Numbered from the stretch's first letter, positions 9,003 to 20,717 are shown. The stretch: DNA of 64,000 nt from Okapia johnstoni (GCA_024291935.2 CM044313.1:85683001-85747000); one strand, 5' to 3'. Translations and numbers: made by a program. Notes: generated by a model from the letters alone, not told the origin.

Positions 9003-12000
9003 CTTGGGGGTATGCTGTTGGTAAGGAGTGGGGTGGAGGTTGGGGTCGTTTTTGTTGACTTTGTTTTGGGGGTGGGGGGTGGGGGAGGCTTGGGGGGTGG
9101 GGTTTGGGGGGTTTCTGGGGGGGGGGGAGGGTTGTTGTGGGCGGGGGGGGGGGGGGGGAGGTGGGGGGGGTAGTGGGGGGGTGTGAGGGGGGGGGGGAGG
9201 GGGGGGGGGGGTGGGATAGGGATGGTCGGGGGGAGTTTATTTTGGGGTGGGTTGGGTGGATGGGTGGCGGAGGGATTTGGGGGGGGGGGGGGGGGGGTGG
9301 ATGGGGGTGGGGGTGTGGGGTGTGTTGTGGTGGGGGGGTGGTGTTTTGGGTATTGGGTCGGGGGGGTGGGGGGGGGGGGGGGGGGTTGGTTTGTGGGGGG
9401 GTTGGGGGGTTGTTGTTAGGGAAGTATGGGGTTTTTTTGGTGTGGGGGGGTGGGGGTGGGGGGTGGGGGGGGGGGTGTGGGTGATGTTGTTGTTGTGGTT
9501 TGGTGGGGGTGGGTGGGTTGTTTGGGGTTGGGGGGGTTGGTGTTGGTGGGGGTTGTGGGGGATGGTTTGGGGGTGGTGGGGGTTTTTGAGGTGCAGGGAT
9601 GGGTGGGGCGGTTGGGGGGGGGGGGGGAGGGGTGGGGTGTTTTGTTGGTTGTGGTGTAATCGTGGGGCATTTCGTTTATTGTGGGGGGTGTTGTTGTTTG
9701 TTTTGGTTGGTTTTTTGGGGTTTAGATGTGGTTTAGTTGGGGGTGGGGTTGTGGGGTTTGGGGGGTTTGTGTTTGGTGTTGGTGTGTGTGGTGTGGGGTT
9801 TTTGACTTGGGGTAGGGTTGTTGGTTTTGATTTGGGGTGTGGACTTGAGTGGTTGTTTTGTGTAATGTTTGTTAAGTATGTTCATAGTGGGTTTGTGTTG
9901 TTGGGGGGGTGTTGAAATTGTTTGTGGGTTGGAGGGTGTTATGGGAATATTTTTATGGGGGGTGTTGTGAGTTGTATGGGGGGGGTAGTTTTGTTGTTGT
10001 TGTATGGATGGGATTATTGTTGGGGGTGTGGATTGGGGGGGGGAAAGAATGCTCTGATTTTGGTAGGGTAGGGGGTGGGGTAGGGGTTGTTTGTTATGGG
10101 GTAAAATGTGGTTAAAGTGGGTTATATAAATGATGGGGGGGGTTTGTATTTCTTAGGTTCCTCATGTCATACCTGGGTGAATATTGTAATTTTTATTATA
10201 GTTGCCTGGGAATCTGGGGGTGTTTTTGTATGGTGGTATTCATATTGGTTGTTTGGGTGGGTGTATAGTTTGTGATAAATGTTGTGTGTGTTGTGGGTAA
10301 TGTGTTGTGTGGGTTAGATTGAGCGATGAAAGGGATTGGGTAGCTGCTTTCTTTAAGAGTATTAGGGGTGTCCAAGTTGGTCAGTGTGCGGAATTTGAAG
10401 AGTTTGGGAGTAAGGTAGATGTATAATGGGATGGGTTAGGGCAAGAGTGGATTATGTTTGTGGGAGGGATAGGTCCATTACGGTTATATATGTGCCTCTG
10501 AGGGTCGGGATGTATCTACGCAATGGTTGGTATGTGTAGTTGGAGGAGGATGTGACAAATGTGATATTCGTGATATCCATGAAAAATGATTGGCGGTTTG
10601 AGGTTAGGTAAAGTTGGATGTTTCTTTGGGGGGGGGGGGTAATGAAATTATTTTTGGTATTGTATATCTAGCTTGTAGGGTATTTGTACAAGATGTTGTT
10701 TTGGGTATATAGTTTTCATCTATTGGGTTTTTTTATGGGAGTTTTGTTGTGTGTTTACTCTTATGTCTCGCTGTGTTTTGTGAGGTCAGTTACATCTTTA
10801 TTGTCGTTTTAGATAGAAGATTAACATATTTCGATTTGATGTTTACATAGATAATTGGATTGACGGGTGTGCAAATCTCTTGTCTTTATATTGTTTGATT
10901 TTATTAAATCGGAGTAGTTAGTAGATTAAAATTATCGATTGATGGAGGTTGTTTTTTTTGTTGGGGTATGTTTTGTGATATTTTAGTTTATTGGGTATTT
11001 TTATATATGTTGGGGTGTGAGGGTTAGTGGTTGAGATGTATTGGTTGCTAGGGGTGGTTTATGGGGGTGAGTTTTCTGAGTTTATGTCTGCGTAAGTTGT
11101 ATAAGGGGATTATGGTAATTTTATGGTATTGGTTATGGGTGTTTTTGTTTTTTGATTGTGGGTTTTTTGGTTTTTTGTGTGATTGTTTTTGTGGTTGTAG
11201 ATGTTATTACTTTTAGGTTTAATGTTTTTTGGGAGATTGTAGGTTGTGTTTTAGAATATAAAGTATTTTATGGCGTGTTTTGAAGTAAAATATATAGTTG
11301 AATGATTTGGGCTTAATATTTGGGGGTTTTTTTATAGTAAGTTGTGTCCACCTAATTATTGTCAACTGGCTGTGGGGGAATATTATTCTTAAGCTCATTG
11401 TCATGGTTTTGGTAGAATTAATGTATTATCCCTATTTCAACGTAATTCAGTTTATTGTTCTTTTATCTTCAGGTAGTTGAAATCACTATTATTTTGAATT
11501 ACGTCGGGTTTGAGGCGGTGCGTCTGTTGAAGCAATGGTTGTTTTGGGGATTTTTTTTTTTATTCATTGTTCTTTTTTTAGGGGGGGTTTTGGGGGTGGT
11601 TCTGGGGTGTGTAGTTGGGGTGTGTGTTTGGGAGTTTTTTGTTTTTTTTTTTGTTGTGTTATTTACATTTGTTTTTGGTTAGTAGTTTACAGCGTTTGTT
11701 TTAGGAGGGGTCGATTTGTTTTTTGATGGGGGGGGTTGTGGTCTGATGTTCAAATTGATTTTTGATTTTTTATTGTTTTGGCTGGGGGTGGGGGTAAGAT
11801 TTGGTGAGACAGGGTATTTTGGGTTGGTTTTATGTTTTGGAGGTGGGAGGTTATTATTGTTATGGGGATGATCTTGTGAATGTTTTTTTGGTTTGCTGTT
11901 TGGGTGTTTGATATTGTGTTGTTGTTGGGTATAGTGGAGTTGTTTCCGATTATTTTTAGGCGTGGGGTCTTGGATTTTGGTTTTGAAGTTGTTTGTTGTT

Positions 12001-12540
12001 ATTTTTTTGATTTTGAATAGGGATTTGTAGAGGTTATGTTAAAGGTTGGGAAATTATTTTGATATTTAGTTTTTATTTTTTTGATATAGTGGTTAGAGGT
12101 AAATGTAAGGCATTTATAGGTAGTTTTTTTCTTATTGTCCAGTTAGTTGTTTTGATAATGAATTATCGCATGGTTTGTTATTGTTTCTATGTGGGGCTTT
12201 ATTCATGGGGAGGTAGGTTTTTGGCTAAGTAATTAAAACAATCTGTTGTATTAATAGGGTCATATTACTAATTGTTACATGTGTGTAGTCTAGAACGGTT
12301 ATTTGGGGTGATACATTAAGTGTTCTATATAGGTAGTTTTTTGCAATTAGAATTTTTAGGGAGGATTATTTGAGGGGAGCGATGCTCTTGAGTGAGATAT
12401 AGGGGAATGGAGGATGGTGGTGGGGTCAGGTTCGTGCTTCTTCTATGGCTGTCGTTGAAATTTGACTTGTGATAGGGTTAGGGGGGGATCGGTCAATTCC
12501 TAGAAGGTTTAAAGGAGCTCAGTTCCTGTAATGTCTTAAT
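9003..12540. other. Abnormal G/T-only block, probably sequence or assembly artefact
   Basis: Composition changes abruptly at about 9003: for some 700 bases nearly every base is G or T, with G runs of 8-18 (9121-9180 holds one C and three A). A and C then rise gradually until the sequence looks normal near 12540. There is no repeat period, no recognisable family and no stable boundary on the right. The C-poor middle is not CpG-depleted: 10801-10920 has 10 C, 24 G and 4 CpG, about twice the chance expectation and far above mammalian bulk DNA. Long frames here (for example 9104-9484 and 9247-9915, Gly/Val/Trp-only) are composition artefacts. The best explanation is unpolished or failed base-calling. 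A genuine G-rich tract at the left edge may have triggered it. Confidence 0.75.
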
Positions 12541-12636
12541 TAGATAGCCAATGATAGTCTTTTGTAAAGAACTTTTGTTGTTGCTGTTCCTAAAACAGAC
12601 TCAAATTGAAAGAAATAAAGCATAAATTATATTCTT

Positions 12637-12649
12637 ACATAAAATTTCA
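12637..12649. other. 13-bp target-site duplication, left copy
   Basis: ACATAAAATTTCA here is repeated exactly at 13755-13767 and brackets the BovB insertion. The left flank from about 12541 has ordinary composition. Confidence 0.85.
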
Positions 12650-13754
12650 AAAAAAACCATGAGATAGAGTTCCAGAAAAATCATCTATTTACTGCTTTTA
12701 TTGACTATGCCAAAGCCTTTTGACTGTGTAGGATCACAATCAAAACTGTGGAAAAAATTCTGAAAGAGATGGGATATACCAAACCATCTTGACTCTGTCC
12801 TCTTGACGAAAAAACTGTATGCAGGGCAGGTTCAGGAAGCTCAACAGTTCTAGAATTGGACAATGGAACAACACAGACTGGTTCCAAATAGGAAAAGGAG
12901 TACGTCAAGGCTGTATATTGTCACCCTGCTTATTTAACTTCTATGCTCAGCAGTGTACATCATGAGAAACGCTGGGCTGGAAGAAGAAACACAAGCTGAG
13001 ATATCAAGATTTGTGGGGAGAAATATCAATAAGCCTCAGATATGCAGATCGACGACACCATCCTTATGGCAGAAAGTGAAGAGGAACTAAAGAGCATCTT
13101 GATGAAAGTGAAAAAGGAGAGGAAAAAGTTGGCTTAAAGCTCAACATTCAGAAAACTAAGATCATTGAGGCTCCAAAATCACTGCTGATGGTGATTGCAG
13201 CCATGAAATTAAAAGACGCTTACCCCTTGGAAGGAAGGTTATGGCCAACCTAGATAGCATATTTAAGAGCAGAGACATTACTTTGCCAACAAAAGTCCGT
13301 CTAGTCAAGGCTATGGTTTTTCCAGTGGTCATGTATGGATATGAGAGTTGGACGGTGAAGAAAGCTGAGTGCTGAAGAATTGATGCTTTTGAACTGTGGT
13401 GTTGGAGAAGACTCTTGAGAGTCCCTTGGACTGCATGGTGATCCAACCAGCCCATCCTAAAAGAGATCAGTCCTGGGTGTTCATTGGAAGGACTGATGTT
13501 GAAGCTGAAACTCCAATACTTTGGCCACCTCATGCGAAGAGTTGATTCATTGGAAAAGACCCTAATGCTGGGAAGGATTGGGGGCAGGAGGAGAAGGGGA
13601 CAACAGAGAATGAAATGGTTGGATGGCATCACCGACTCGATGGATATGGGTTTGGGTAAACTCTGGGAATTGGTGATGGACATGGAGGCGTGGCATGCTG
13701 CGATTCATGGGGTCACAAAGGGTAGGACACGACTGAGCGACTGAACTGAATTGA
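12650..13754 (+). mobile_element. 5'-truncated BovB LINE (reverse transcriptase to 3' end)
   Basis: Starts inside the reverse transcriptase (GACTATGCCAAAGCC, 12703-12717) and runs to the canonical BovB end GACTGAGCGACTGAACTGAA. The catalytic YADD codons are broken: after TATGCAGAT (13041-13049) four extra bases (CGAC) shift the frame. About 75-80 bp of consensus is deleted near 13170. It lies between perfect 13-bp repeats, so its boundaries are certain. Inactive. Confidence 0.93.
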
Positions 13755-13767
13755 ACATAAAATTTCA

Positions 13768-15010
13768 GGTTGACTTCAGTTAAGAAAAAGGAAAAAATAG
13801 AGAAAGAGTATCTTTCAAATCTCAAACAGCAACAACAACAACAAAAATCCATTTCTGGTTAAAGCCTTTACCTCTTGTAAAATAAGGATGCTTAAGCTTT
13901 CTCTCTCACTTTCATAGGAATAAATTTTTATTCTTTTTTGAAAGAATTTCCTGGCATTTTCCTTACTAAAAAGAAACCATTCTTATATTTTTTTAGCCTG
14001 ATTTTCAAAGCACCAGGACCCAGCGTAATCAAAGTCATTCACCAGGACGACAGTACGTTGTAACAAGGCCTTCTACTGCTGCCTTCTGTCAAGAATGGAT
14101 TTTTTTTTTTTTTTTTTGATGTAGAGAAGCCAGGAAGAAATACAATGAAATGTCTGCCCTTTAACATTTCAGAACTGGGAAACTGATTCACTCTGCCCTA
14201 TTCCAGTTAAATGTAATAGATGTATTTTTGTACTTGTTCAAGCCTCAGAGCTTCTGATGGACATTCTCTAAAATACTCCTATAAATAGAATGTTTTCTTC
14301 CTCTCTGTTTATTTTCCTTGGAATGACAGCTGCTTCAACTTGATGAGATTGAGACCATTTTTCCGAGGATCAGGTGCTCATTCAGTAAGATTAATTAACA
14401 GTGTGAAAGCTTAGTTTGATATTTCAAAAAGTAAATATTTATTTATTCATTTACGTATGTATGCATTTTTGATCACTATTTATGGAACTCTACCCCCAAA
14501 CCATGAATTCTAGCTCCTCAGGCCTAATTCAGGGTTACCTGTAGACTTTAAAATATGACCAGTACTCTATTTTTTTCTAATTTTCCCAATATTCAGCTCT
14601 AGTAACACAGGACTTTTGTTCATCTTGATAGCTAATTCTAAGAAATAAAAGATTTTTCTTTATTTACTATTATTAGACTCTCAATAATTGCCCTCTTATT
14701 TTGTCAGTTTGTTATAATTTCATCAGGATGATATTTTGACATCCTTGAGGCTCCAGTACAAACAGTAGTTTTTTTAGCAATATTTATTTGTACAGAGATT
14801 TCGACGTTCATTTATTTGCATTATCTGTCTTATCACAGGACCTGAGTGAAGAAGGATGGTGACGGTTTCTACAAATACACATTCTCAGTTGAAGGAAACA
14901 TTTTTTCTAATCCTCTCCTATGCTCATTAAAATATTTTGAAGGTAAATATTAAATATGTTCAATACTAGTTAAAATTAAAGTATTATTTCACTATGAATC
15001 TATCAATACT
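13768..15010. other. Unassigned A/T-rich DNA with an 18-base poly-T (14100-14117)
   Basis: No family recognised. The T18 run could be a minus-strand retroposon tail, but the adjacent sequence is unfamiliar. Confidence 0.45.
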
Positions 15011-15014
15011 GCTG

Positions 15015-15170
15015 CATCATAGTAGGCTGAAAAATATCTGCCCCCAAAATACACACATTCTCATCTCTGAAGACCGTGAATAAGATCTTATATTGCAAAA
15101 AGACAAGAGCATTTGCAGATGTGAATAAATTGAGGTCTTGTGATAAAAATTATGATGGATTACCATGAGT
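15015..15170 (+). mobile_element. MLT1 (MaLR) LTR, left part
   Basis: AGGCTGAAAAATATCTGCCC through CATCTCTGAAGACCGTGAAT matches the MLT1 start ('aggctgaattatgtccccc'). Split by the Bov-tA at 15171-15388. Confidence 0.65.
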
Positions 15171-15388
15171 ACGTATGTGAAATTGCTTCAGTAGGGTCTG
15201 ACTCTTTGTAATCCCTTGGACTATAGCCCGCCAATTTCCTCTGTCCATGGGATCCTCCAGACAAGAATTCTGGAGTGGATTGCCATGCCCTCATCTAGTG
15301 GATTTTCCTGACCTAGGGCTCGAACCTGTGCCTCTTATGTCTCTTGCATTGGCAGATGGTTCTTTACCACTAGTGCCACCAGTATGCC
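15171..15388 (-). repeat. Bov-tA SINE, minus strand, nested in MLT1
   Basis: Reverse-complement Bov-tA (CCTCTGTCCATGGGATCCTC then TCTTTACCACTAGTGCCACC), diverged at both ends. MLT1 text resumes on its right. Confidence 0.85.
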
Positions 15389-15694
15389 CTAAATGCCATC
15401 ATACGTATCCTTGCAAGAAGGACTCAGATTTTACACAGATAGGGGGAAGGCAACGTGAAGATGGAGCAGAGAGATACTTAAAGATGCCGGCCTTGAAGAT
15501 TGGAGCAATGGACCACATTTGACAGGATGCCTACAGTACGGGAAACTAGAAGAGTCAAGGAAAACATTCTCCTTTAGAGTCTCCGGAGGAACCATGTTCC
15601 TGCTGCCACCATGATTCCCATTAAGTAATACTGACTTTATCTGGCCTCCAGCACTGTGAGAGAATAAATGGAATATAATTTGTTTGTTTTTTGC
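15389..15694 (+). mobile_element. MLT1 (MaLR) LTR, middle part
   Basis: Contains the MLT1 3' module CCTCCAGCACTGTGAGAGAA followed by TAAATGG and a T-rich stretch. The open frame 15247-15522 is Bov-tA plus MLT1 and not a gene. Confidence 0.7.
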
Positions 15695-15893
15695 GGGGGC
15701 TTCCCTTGTGGCTCAGCTTGTAAAGAATCTGCCTGCAATGCAGGAGACCTGGGTTTGATCCCTGGATTGGGAAGATCCCCTGGAGAAGGGAAAGGCTACC
15801 CACTCCAGTATTCTGGCCTGGAGAATCCATGGACTATATAGTCCATGTGATTGCAAAGAGTTGGATACGACTGAGCAACTTGCACTTTCACTT
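15695..15893 (+). repeat. Bov-tA SINE, plus strand, nested in the MLT1 end
   Basis: Nearly consensus Bov-tA from GGGGCTTCCCTTGTGGCTCA to GCACTTTCACTTTAC. Flanks TTGTTTGTTTT and TTGCTTGTTTT are probably an imperfect target-site duplication in the MLT1 end, which goes on to about 15940. Confidence 0.9.
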
Positions 15894-16092
15894 TACTTGC
15901 TTGTTTTAAGCAACGTTTCTGCTGAATTATTGTAGAAACTTTTTATGACTTGGGAAAATTATTCTTAATGTTATCTTCTTGATTGAAGGATATGGTTGCC
16001 ATTTATTCAAATTTAGTAAGAATATTTTAGTGCCTTTATTCTTTGTGTGCAGACATTATAGTTGCTTGAATAGACTGAATGATATTCATGCC

Positions 16093-16301
16093 TTAGACAC
16101 AAGTTGTTCAACTCTTTATGACCCTATAGACTGTAACCTGCCAGGCTCTTCTGTTCGTGGGATTCTGCAGATAAGAATACTGGAGTGAGTTGTAATTTCC
16201 TCTTCCAGAGGATCTTCCCAACTCAGGGATGGAACTTGCCACTTTTATGTCTCCTGATTGGGAGGTGGGCTCTTTATGACTTTAGTGCCACCTGGGAAGC
16301 C
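16093..16301 (-). repeat. Bov-tA SINE, minus strand
   Basis: Diverged reverse-complement copy ending AGTGCCACCTGGGAAGCC. Confidence 0.85.
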
Positions 16302-16335
16302 AATAGATAAAGGGGCATTGGTAAGTAATTTTTGT

Positions 16336-16845
16336 TGTTGCTGTTTTTCAGTCACTAAGTCCTGTCTGACTCTTTGCGACCCCATGGACTGAAGCATATC
16401 AGGCTGCCCTGTTCTTCACTATCTCCTGGAGTGTGCTCAGACTCATGTTCATTGAGTTGATGATGCCATCCAACTATCCCATCCTCTGTCACCTCCTTCT
16501 CCACCTGCCTTCAATCTTTCCCAGCATCTGGTCTTTTCCAATGAGTCGGCTCTTTGCATCAGGTAGCCAAAGTATTGAAGCTTCGGCTTCAGCATCCGTC
16601 CTTTCAATGAATATTCAGGGTTGATTTCCTTTAGGATGGACTGATTTGATCTCCTTATTATCCAAGGGACTCTCAGGAGTCTTCTCCAGCACTGTGGCTT
16701 GAAATCATTAATTCTCCAGCAGTCAGCCTTCTTGATGGTCCAACTCTTACATGTGTACATGACTACTGGAGAAACCATAGCTTTGACTATATGGACCATT
16801 GTAGGCACAGTGATGTCTCTGTCTTTCTAATAATTTTTCACATAG
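16336..16845 (-). mobile_element. BovB LINE 3' fragment, minus strand
   Basis: Begins at the BovB 3' end (TTCAGTCACTAAGTCCTGTC) and extends back to the RT C-terminal region (CTTACATGTGTACATGACTA). 5'-truncated, with frameshifts. The 119-codon open frame at 16449-16808 (minus) is the degraded RT tail, not a gene. Confidence 0.88.
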
Positions 16846-16894
16846 AGTAAATCCAGGTTTTATTATGATGTAGTTCTCTATTTTTTTCCTTCTT

Positions 16895-17050
16895 CAGTCT
16901 GCATAACCATAAGCACTTCTTAGTTGATATTCAGACCTTCGCTATGACAGGCCAGTGAGGTTCAGGAAGAAAGAGTCCTCCAGGACATGTAGACACTCAC
17001 AGTTTCTTCAGTGTCGGATTGTTTCACATGTACCCTGATCCTTTTTCTCT
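16895..17050. repeat. Unidentified interspersed repeat, copy 1
   Basis: Related by eye to 22393-22550: both run CAGTCTG, TAAGCACTTCT, AGTTGA, GAAGAAAGAGTC, CATGTAGACAC/TC, AGTTCTC/TTC, GTTTCACA in the same order and spacing. I cannot name the family. LTR-derived sequence is my guess. Confidence 0.6.
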
Positions 17051-17071
17051 TATATTATATCTGTTCCTCAG

Positions 17072-17226
17072 GTGGCAGAGGATGAGACTGTTCAACAGCA
17101 TCACTGACTCAATGGAAATGAATTAGAGCAAACTCTGGGAGGCAGTGAAGGACAGGGAAGCCTGGCGTGCTGCAGTCCGTGGGGTTTCAAAGAGTCGGAC
17201 ACAACTTAGTGACCAAACAGCAACAT
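17072..17226 (+). mobile_element. BovB LINE 3' end, plus strand
   Basis: About the last 150 bp of BovB (GCATCACTGACTCAATGGAA, GCCTGGCGTGCTGCAGTCCG, GTCGGACACAACTTAGTGAC). Confidence 0.85.
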
Positions 17227-17280
17227 TCCTCAGTAGGATACATATTACTGAGGTTGCAATTTGCATCTATTTTAAATTTC

Positions 17281-17505
17281 TGCTGCTGCTGCTAAGTCGC
17301 TTCAGTTGTTTCCGACTCTGTGTGACCCCATAGATGGCAGCCCACTAGGCTCCACCATCCCTGGGATTCTCCAGGCAAGAACACTGAAGTGGGTTGCCAT
17401 TTCCTTCTCCAATGAATGAAAGTGAAAAGTGAAAGTGAAAGGCTCCTCAGTCCATGGGATTTTCCAGGCAAGAGTACTGAAGTGGGGTGCCATTGCCTTC
17501 TCCAT
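17281..17505 (-). repeat. BOV-A2 SINE, minus strand, internally deleted
   Basis: (GCT)n-AAGTCGCTTCAG end, first monomer, GTGAAAAGTGAAAGTGAAA linker, and a second monomer missing about 50 bp. It ends GCCATTGCCTTCTCC, the true 5' end. Confidence 0.9.
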
Positions 17506-18377
17506 TTCTAAGCTCCCTTTAAAAAGCTTCATATTCATGTTTTGCAGAATTGCTACCTTCTCAAAACTACTAAATAAAGATACTTATTATTTGTGTTTAT
17601 TTTTTCTTTTAATTTCTTTCATTAATAGATAGTTCTTTCACTTGCTCCAGCTAGTGCTCCTTTTCTATGTTCTCCCAGATGTTTGGTCATTATGGATTTT
17701 TCTGTGTAGATTTATAACAATAGTTAACACTGATCAATATTAGCAGTTGAAGTGGCTTATTTTTATTCACTCAGCGCAACACTAAATGTTTCTTTCTTTT
17801 CCAAACAGCAGATGCACTTTTACTTTACGTGATTTCTAGCTGTGGTTGCAATTATGAATTTGAGTCTGGTCTCACTTTTCTGTTGAGCAGGAAGAAATAG
17901 CCATTTATATGTTAATCATCAGAAGTTTTCCTAAGTGCCTCTTAGCTTCTCCTTCCAGCTTCAACACTCTGGGAATCTGCCATGCTTGATCTCTTGGGAG
18001 GGTATTTTGGGACAAATTCTCTAGATACAGAAAATGATAAGAGGTAACAAGCAAAAGTAACCTATTTCGTACTTGGCTATAAGACAGTTTTCTCTAGGTT
18101 CCCAGCTATTTCTTGACCTAATGCATTTTAGGATATTTGGAATCACAATTATTTTGAGGTTTCTTAATTTTGCCTTTATTGAGCTTCATGTTAGGTTATC
18201 CTCTAAAGTCAATCTGATCTTGTTGGCTCCGTATGCTTCAGAAATAACTCAATAATTTAGTTTTACAAAGGACTCTTCTTGATTTTTCAGGACCTCCAAG
18301 TCTTTAACTGTTTATTTTATTTTGTGATTATTCTGTAATTTCAATGTGATTTTTGAATGAAGAGATTAACACATACC
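17506..18377. other. Unassigned A/T-rich DNA
   Basis: Nothing recognised. Confidence 0.5.
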
Positions 18378-18390
18378 TTTAGCCATTTCA

Positions 18391-18586
18391 AGGACTTCCC
18401 TTGTGACTCAGCTGATAAAGAATCCACCTGCAATGCCTGAGACCTGGGTTTGATCCATTGCTTGGGAAGATCCCCTGGAGAAGGCAAAGGCTACCCACTC
18501 CAGTATTTTGGCTTGGAGAATTCAATGGAACACAGTCCATGGGGTCGTAAAGAGTTGGATACGACTGAGCGACTTACACTTTCACT
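18391..18586 (+). repeat. Bov-tA SINE with 14-bp target-site duplication
   Basis: Close-to-consensus Bov-tA. TTTAGCCATTTCAA occurs at 18378-18391 and again at 18587-18600, giving exact insertion boundaries. Confidence 0.93.
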
Positions 18587-18600
18587 TTTAGCCATTTCAA

Positions 18601-19620
18601 ACCCCTAAGTCTCACATTCCTTTTAGGTATAGTATTATCACAGTGAAGGAACAGCAAAAACAGTTAATAACTATCAGGGTTTAATATACATTACAGTTCT
18701 CTGAGTTATGGGAATATGTAAATAGCAGTTGAAATCTAATCCCTGTTAGAAGGAAATGCACATTCTTAAAGGTGATTATTTTAACTTCATTATAATTAAT
18801 TTTAATAAAATCACATACCAATTTTATGGAATTCAGTTTATCATTAATTAAAATGAAAGCTTTGATTAATGCATCCACATTAAAAGTGGTTTTTTTAAAT
18901 TAAGTAAGAAAAATACACTAATAAAGCAAATGTGAATTTTATTAGTAAATAAGGAAAGTTAATTAGCTTGAAATGAACAAGAAAGACATATCCTAGATTT
19001 AAATTGGATGTAGAATAGAAATCCCACAGAGAATGTAACTTTAATTCACAAGCTAGTACGGTGAATTTTACAAATTATAAGTTGAGTGTGGGTGAAAAAT
19101 CACTTGGGTTTCTTTTTACATTATGCGTTCCAGGTCCTCAATTCCAAATACCCTAATGGGATTCACAAGAAACTAAATTCCTCACAAGAATCCTGGGGTA
19201 ATTCTAATGAGAGACACTTTTCAAAGACACTATGTACTCATTTACCACTCTGAAAAAATGCTTAACAGAAAGAGCTAATCAGATTTGACAATGCAGCAGC
19301 AATGCTAACTATGAGTTAACTATAATAACAATTGCAGAAACAAACAAATTATAAGTTGTTTGTCAGTCTGCTATGAACTTTCTATTAATGATTTCGATTA
19401 ATCCTTATTAAAAATGTGAGTTCGTACAAATTAAGTTCATACTTTTAATAAAGAATTTAGTAAGGAAAAAAAGTTAATTCTAATCTCCTGTAAATAGCAC
19501 ATATCAGCACTCTCTAACAGCAGAAACTTCTCCCATAATCCTCCCTGATAGACAATTCTATCTAAACTCATAATTGATTCTAATAGTGAAAGTTGAAAAC
19601 TATGTATATTTACATAATCA
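18601..19620. other. Unassigned A/T-rich DNA
   Basis: Nothing recognised on either strand. Confidence 0.5.
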
Positions 19621-20251
19621 TAAGGATGGTGCAAAAGTAACTGCAGTTTTGGACTGTTAATTTTAAATCACTATATTAATTCTATGTTAATATGTCACGT
19701 GACTAATAGAAGGACACCTTTCTGATGGAGAAGGCAATGGCACCCCACTCCAGTACTCTTGCCTGGAAAATCCCATGGACGAAGGAGCCTGGCAGGCTGC
19801 AGTCCATGGGGTCTCTAGGAGTCGGACACGACTGAGCAACTTCACTTTCACTTTTCCCTTTCATGCGCTGGAAACGGAAATGGCAACCCACTCCAGTATT
19901 CTTGCCTGGAGAATCCCAGGGACGGTGGAGCCTGGTGGGCTGCCGTCTATGGGATCACACAGAGTGGGACAGGACTGAAGCGACTTAGCAGCAGCAGCAG
20001 CATAATGCTTCACTATTTTACCTGTTGAATAAAACTTCTTGGATGAATTATTTCTAAATATTTAAATTTTTGTTCTATTGCAACAGAGAATTGTTTCCTT
20101 CTATGATGTTTCTTATTTATTAATTTTATTAGAAAATTAATTTTGATATGTAATTGGATTGCTAATTTAACACATTACTTATTTAATTGTTTTACTAATT
20201 ACTATAATTGCCAGATGATATACCTGTAAATGCGAAAATTTTGCACCACTC
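19621..20251. mobile_element. Candidate non-autonomous mariner element interrupted by BOV-A2
   Basis: The left 30 bases (19621-19650) agree at about 26 of 30 positions with the Hsmar1/MADE1-type mariner inverted terminal repeat as I remember it (core GGTGCAAAAGTAACTGC). The right end (about 20224-20251) carries a weaker complement, TTTTGCACCA. Without the 277-bp BOV-A2 inside, the element would be about 350 bp with no transposase frame, like a MITE. The left terminus is convincing. The right one and the exact family are uncertain. Confidence 0.5.
19725..20002 (+). repeat. BOV-A2 SINE, plus strand, full length
   Basis: Starts GATGGAGAAGGCAATGGCAC, has two Bov-A monomers with a CACTTTCACTTTTCCCTTTC linker, and ends GCGACTTAGCAGCAGCAGCA. 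Low divergence. Confidence 0.95.
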
Positions 20252-20278
20252 ATGCCTCTCATATAATCATATGTTGAT

Positions 20279-20480
20279 TGAAAGATACATACTAACCAAG
20301 AACTGTGTCAAGCACTATGTTGAGTGCTAGAGTTAAAAAACAAAAAAGGGAAACCTTGCCTCAGTAAGCTTACAATCCAACTGGCAAACTCAGACATTTG
20401 CCAAATAATCATACAAAAATATAATTCCAAATTGTGAAAGGTTCCATTAAGAAAAGAGACAACATTTTTAAAGTATGGCA
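20279..20480 (-). repeat. L2 LINE 3' end, minus strand
   Basis: Ordered, diverged match to the complement of the L2 3' end: GTCAAGCACTATGTTGAGTG, TTGCCTCAGTAAGCTTACAA, then an A/T-rich CAAATAATCAT tract. Confidence 0.6.
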
Positions 20481-20717
20481 TGAGGCATGCGATAAGCAGT
20501 TCAGATTTTAGAGAACAACTGCAATTAACTTGAAGTATTAATATTAAAGACTATTGTTTTACTTGGGTGGCACTATTTGAAAGCTCTAGACATGAGGGGA
20601 GACAGGGAACACTTGAGAGCCTAGGACATGATGCCTGGGACACAGACCATAAAGAGGGAAAAGATAGACGAGCACATGATCTGCTGCTATATAAGAAATA
20701 GACCTCCCCCAATTTGT

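Noticed and set aside
9003..9660. G-quadruplex cluster, telomere-like or switch-region-like DNA
   Set aside because: No TTAGGG or other repeat unit, no periodicity, and the run grades into noise-like sequence. Possible only if reads confirm it.
9104..9915. Long overlapping open frames (up to 222 codons) rich in Gly, Val, Trp and Cys
   Set aside because: They arise because a G/T-only sequence can hardly form stop codons. No motif or start context supports coding, and the block is probably an artefact.
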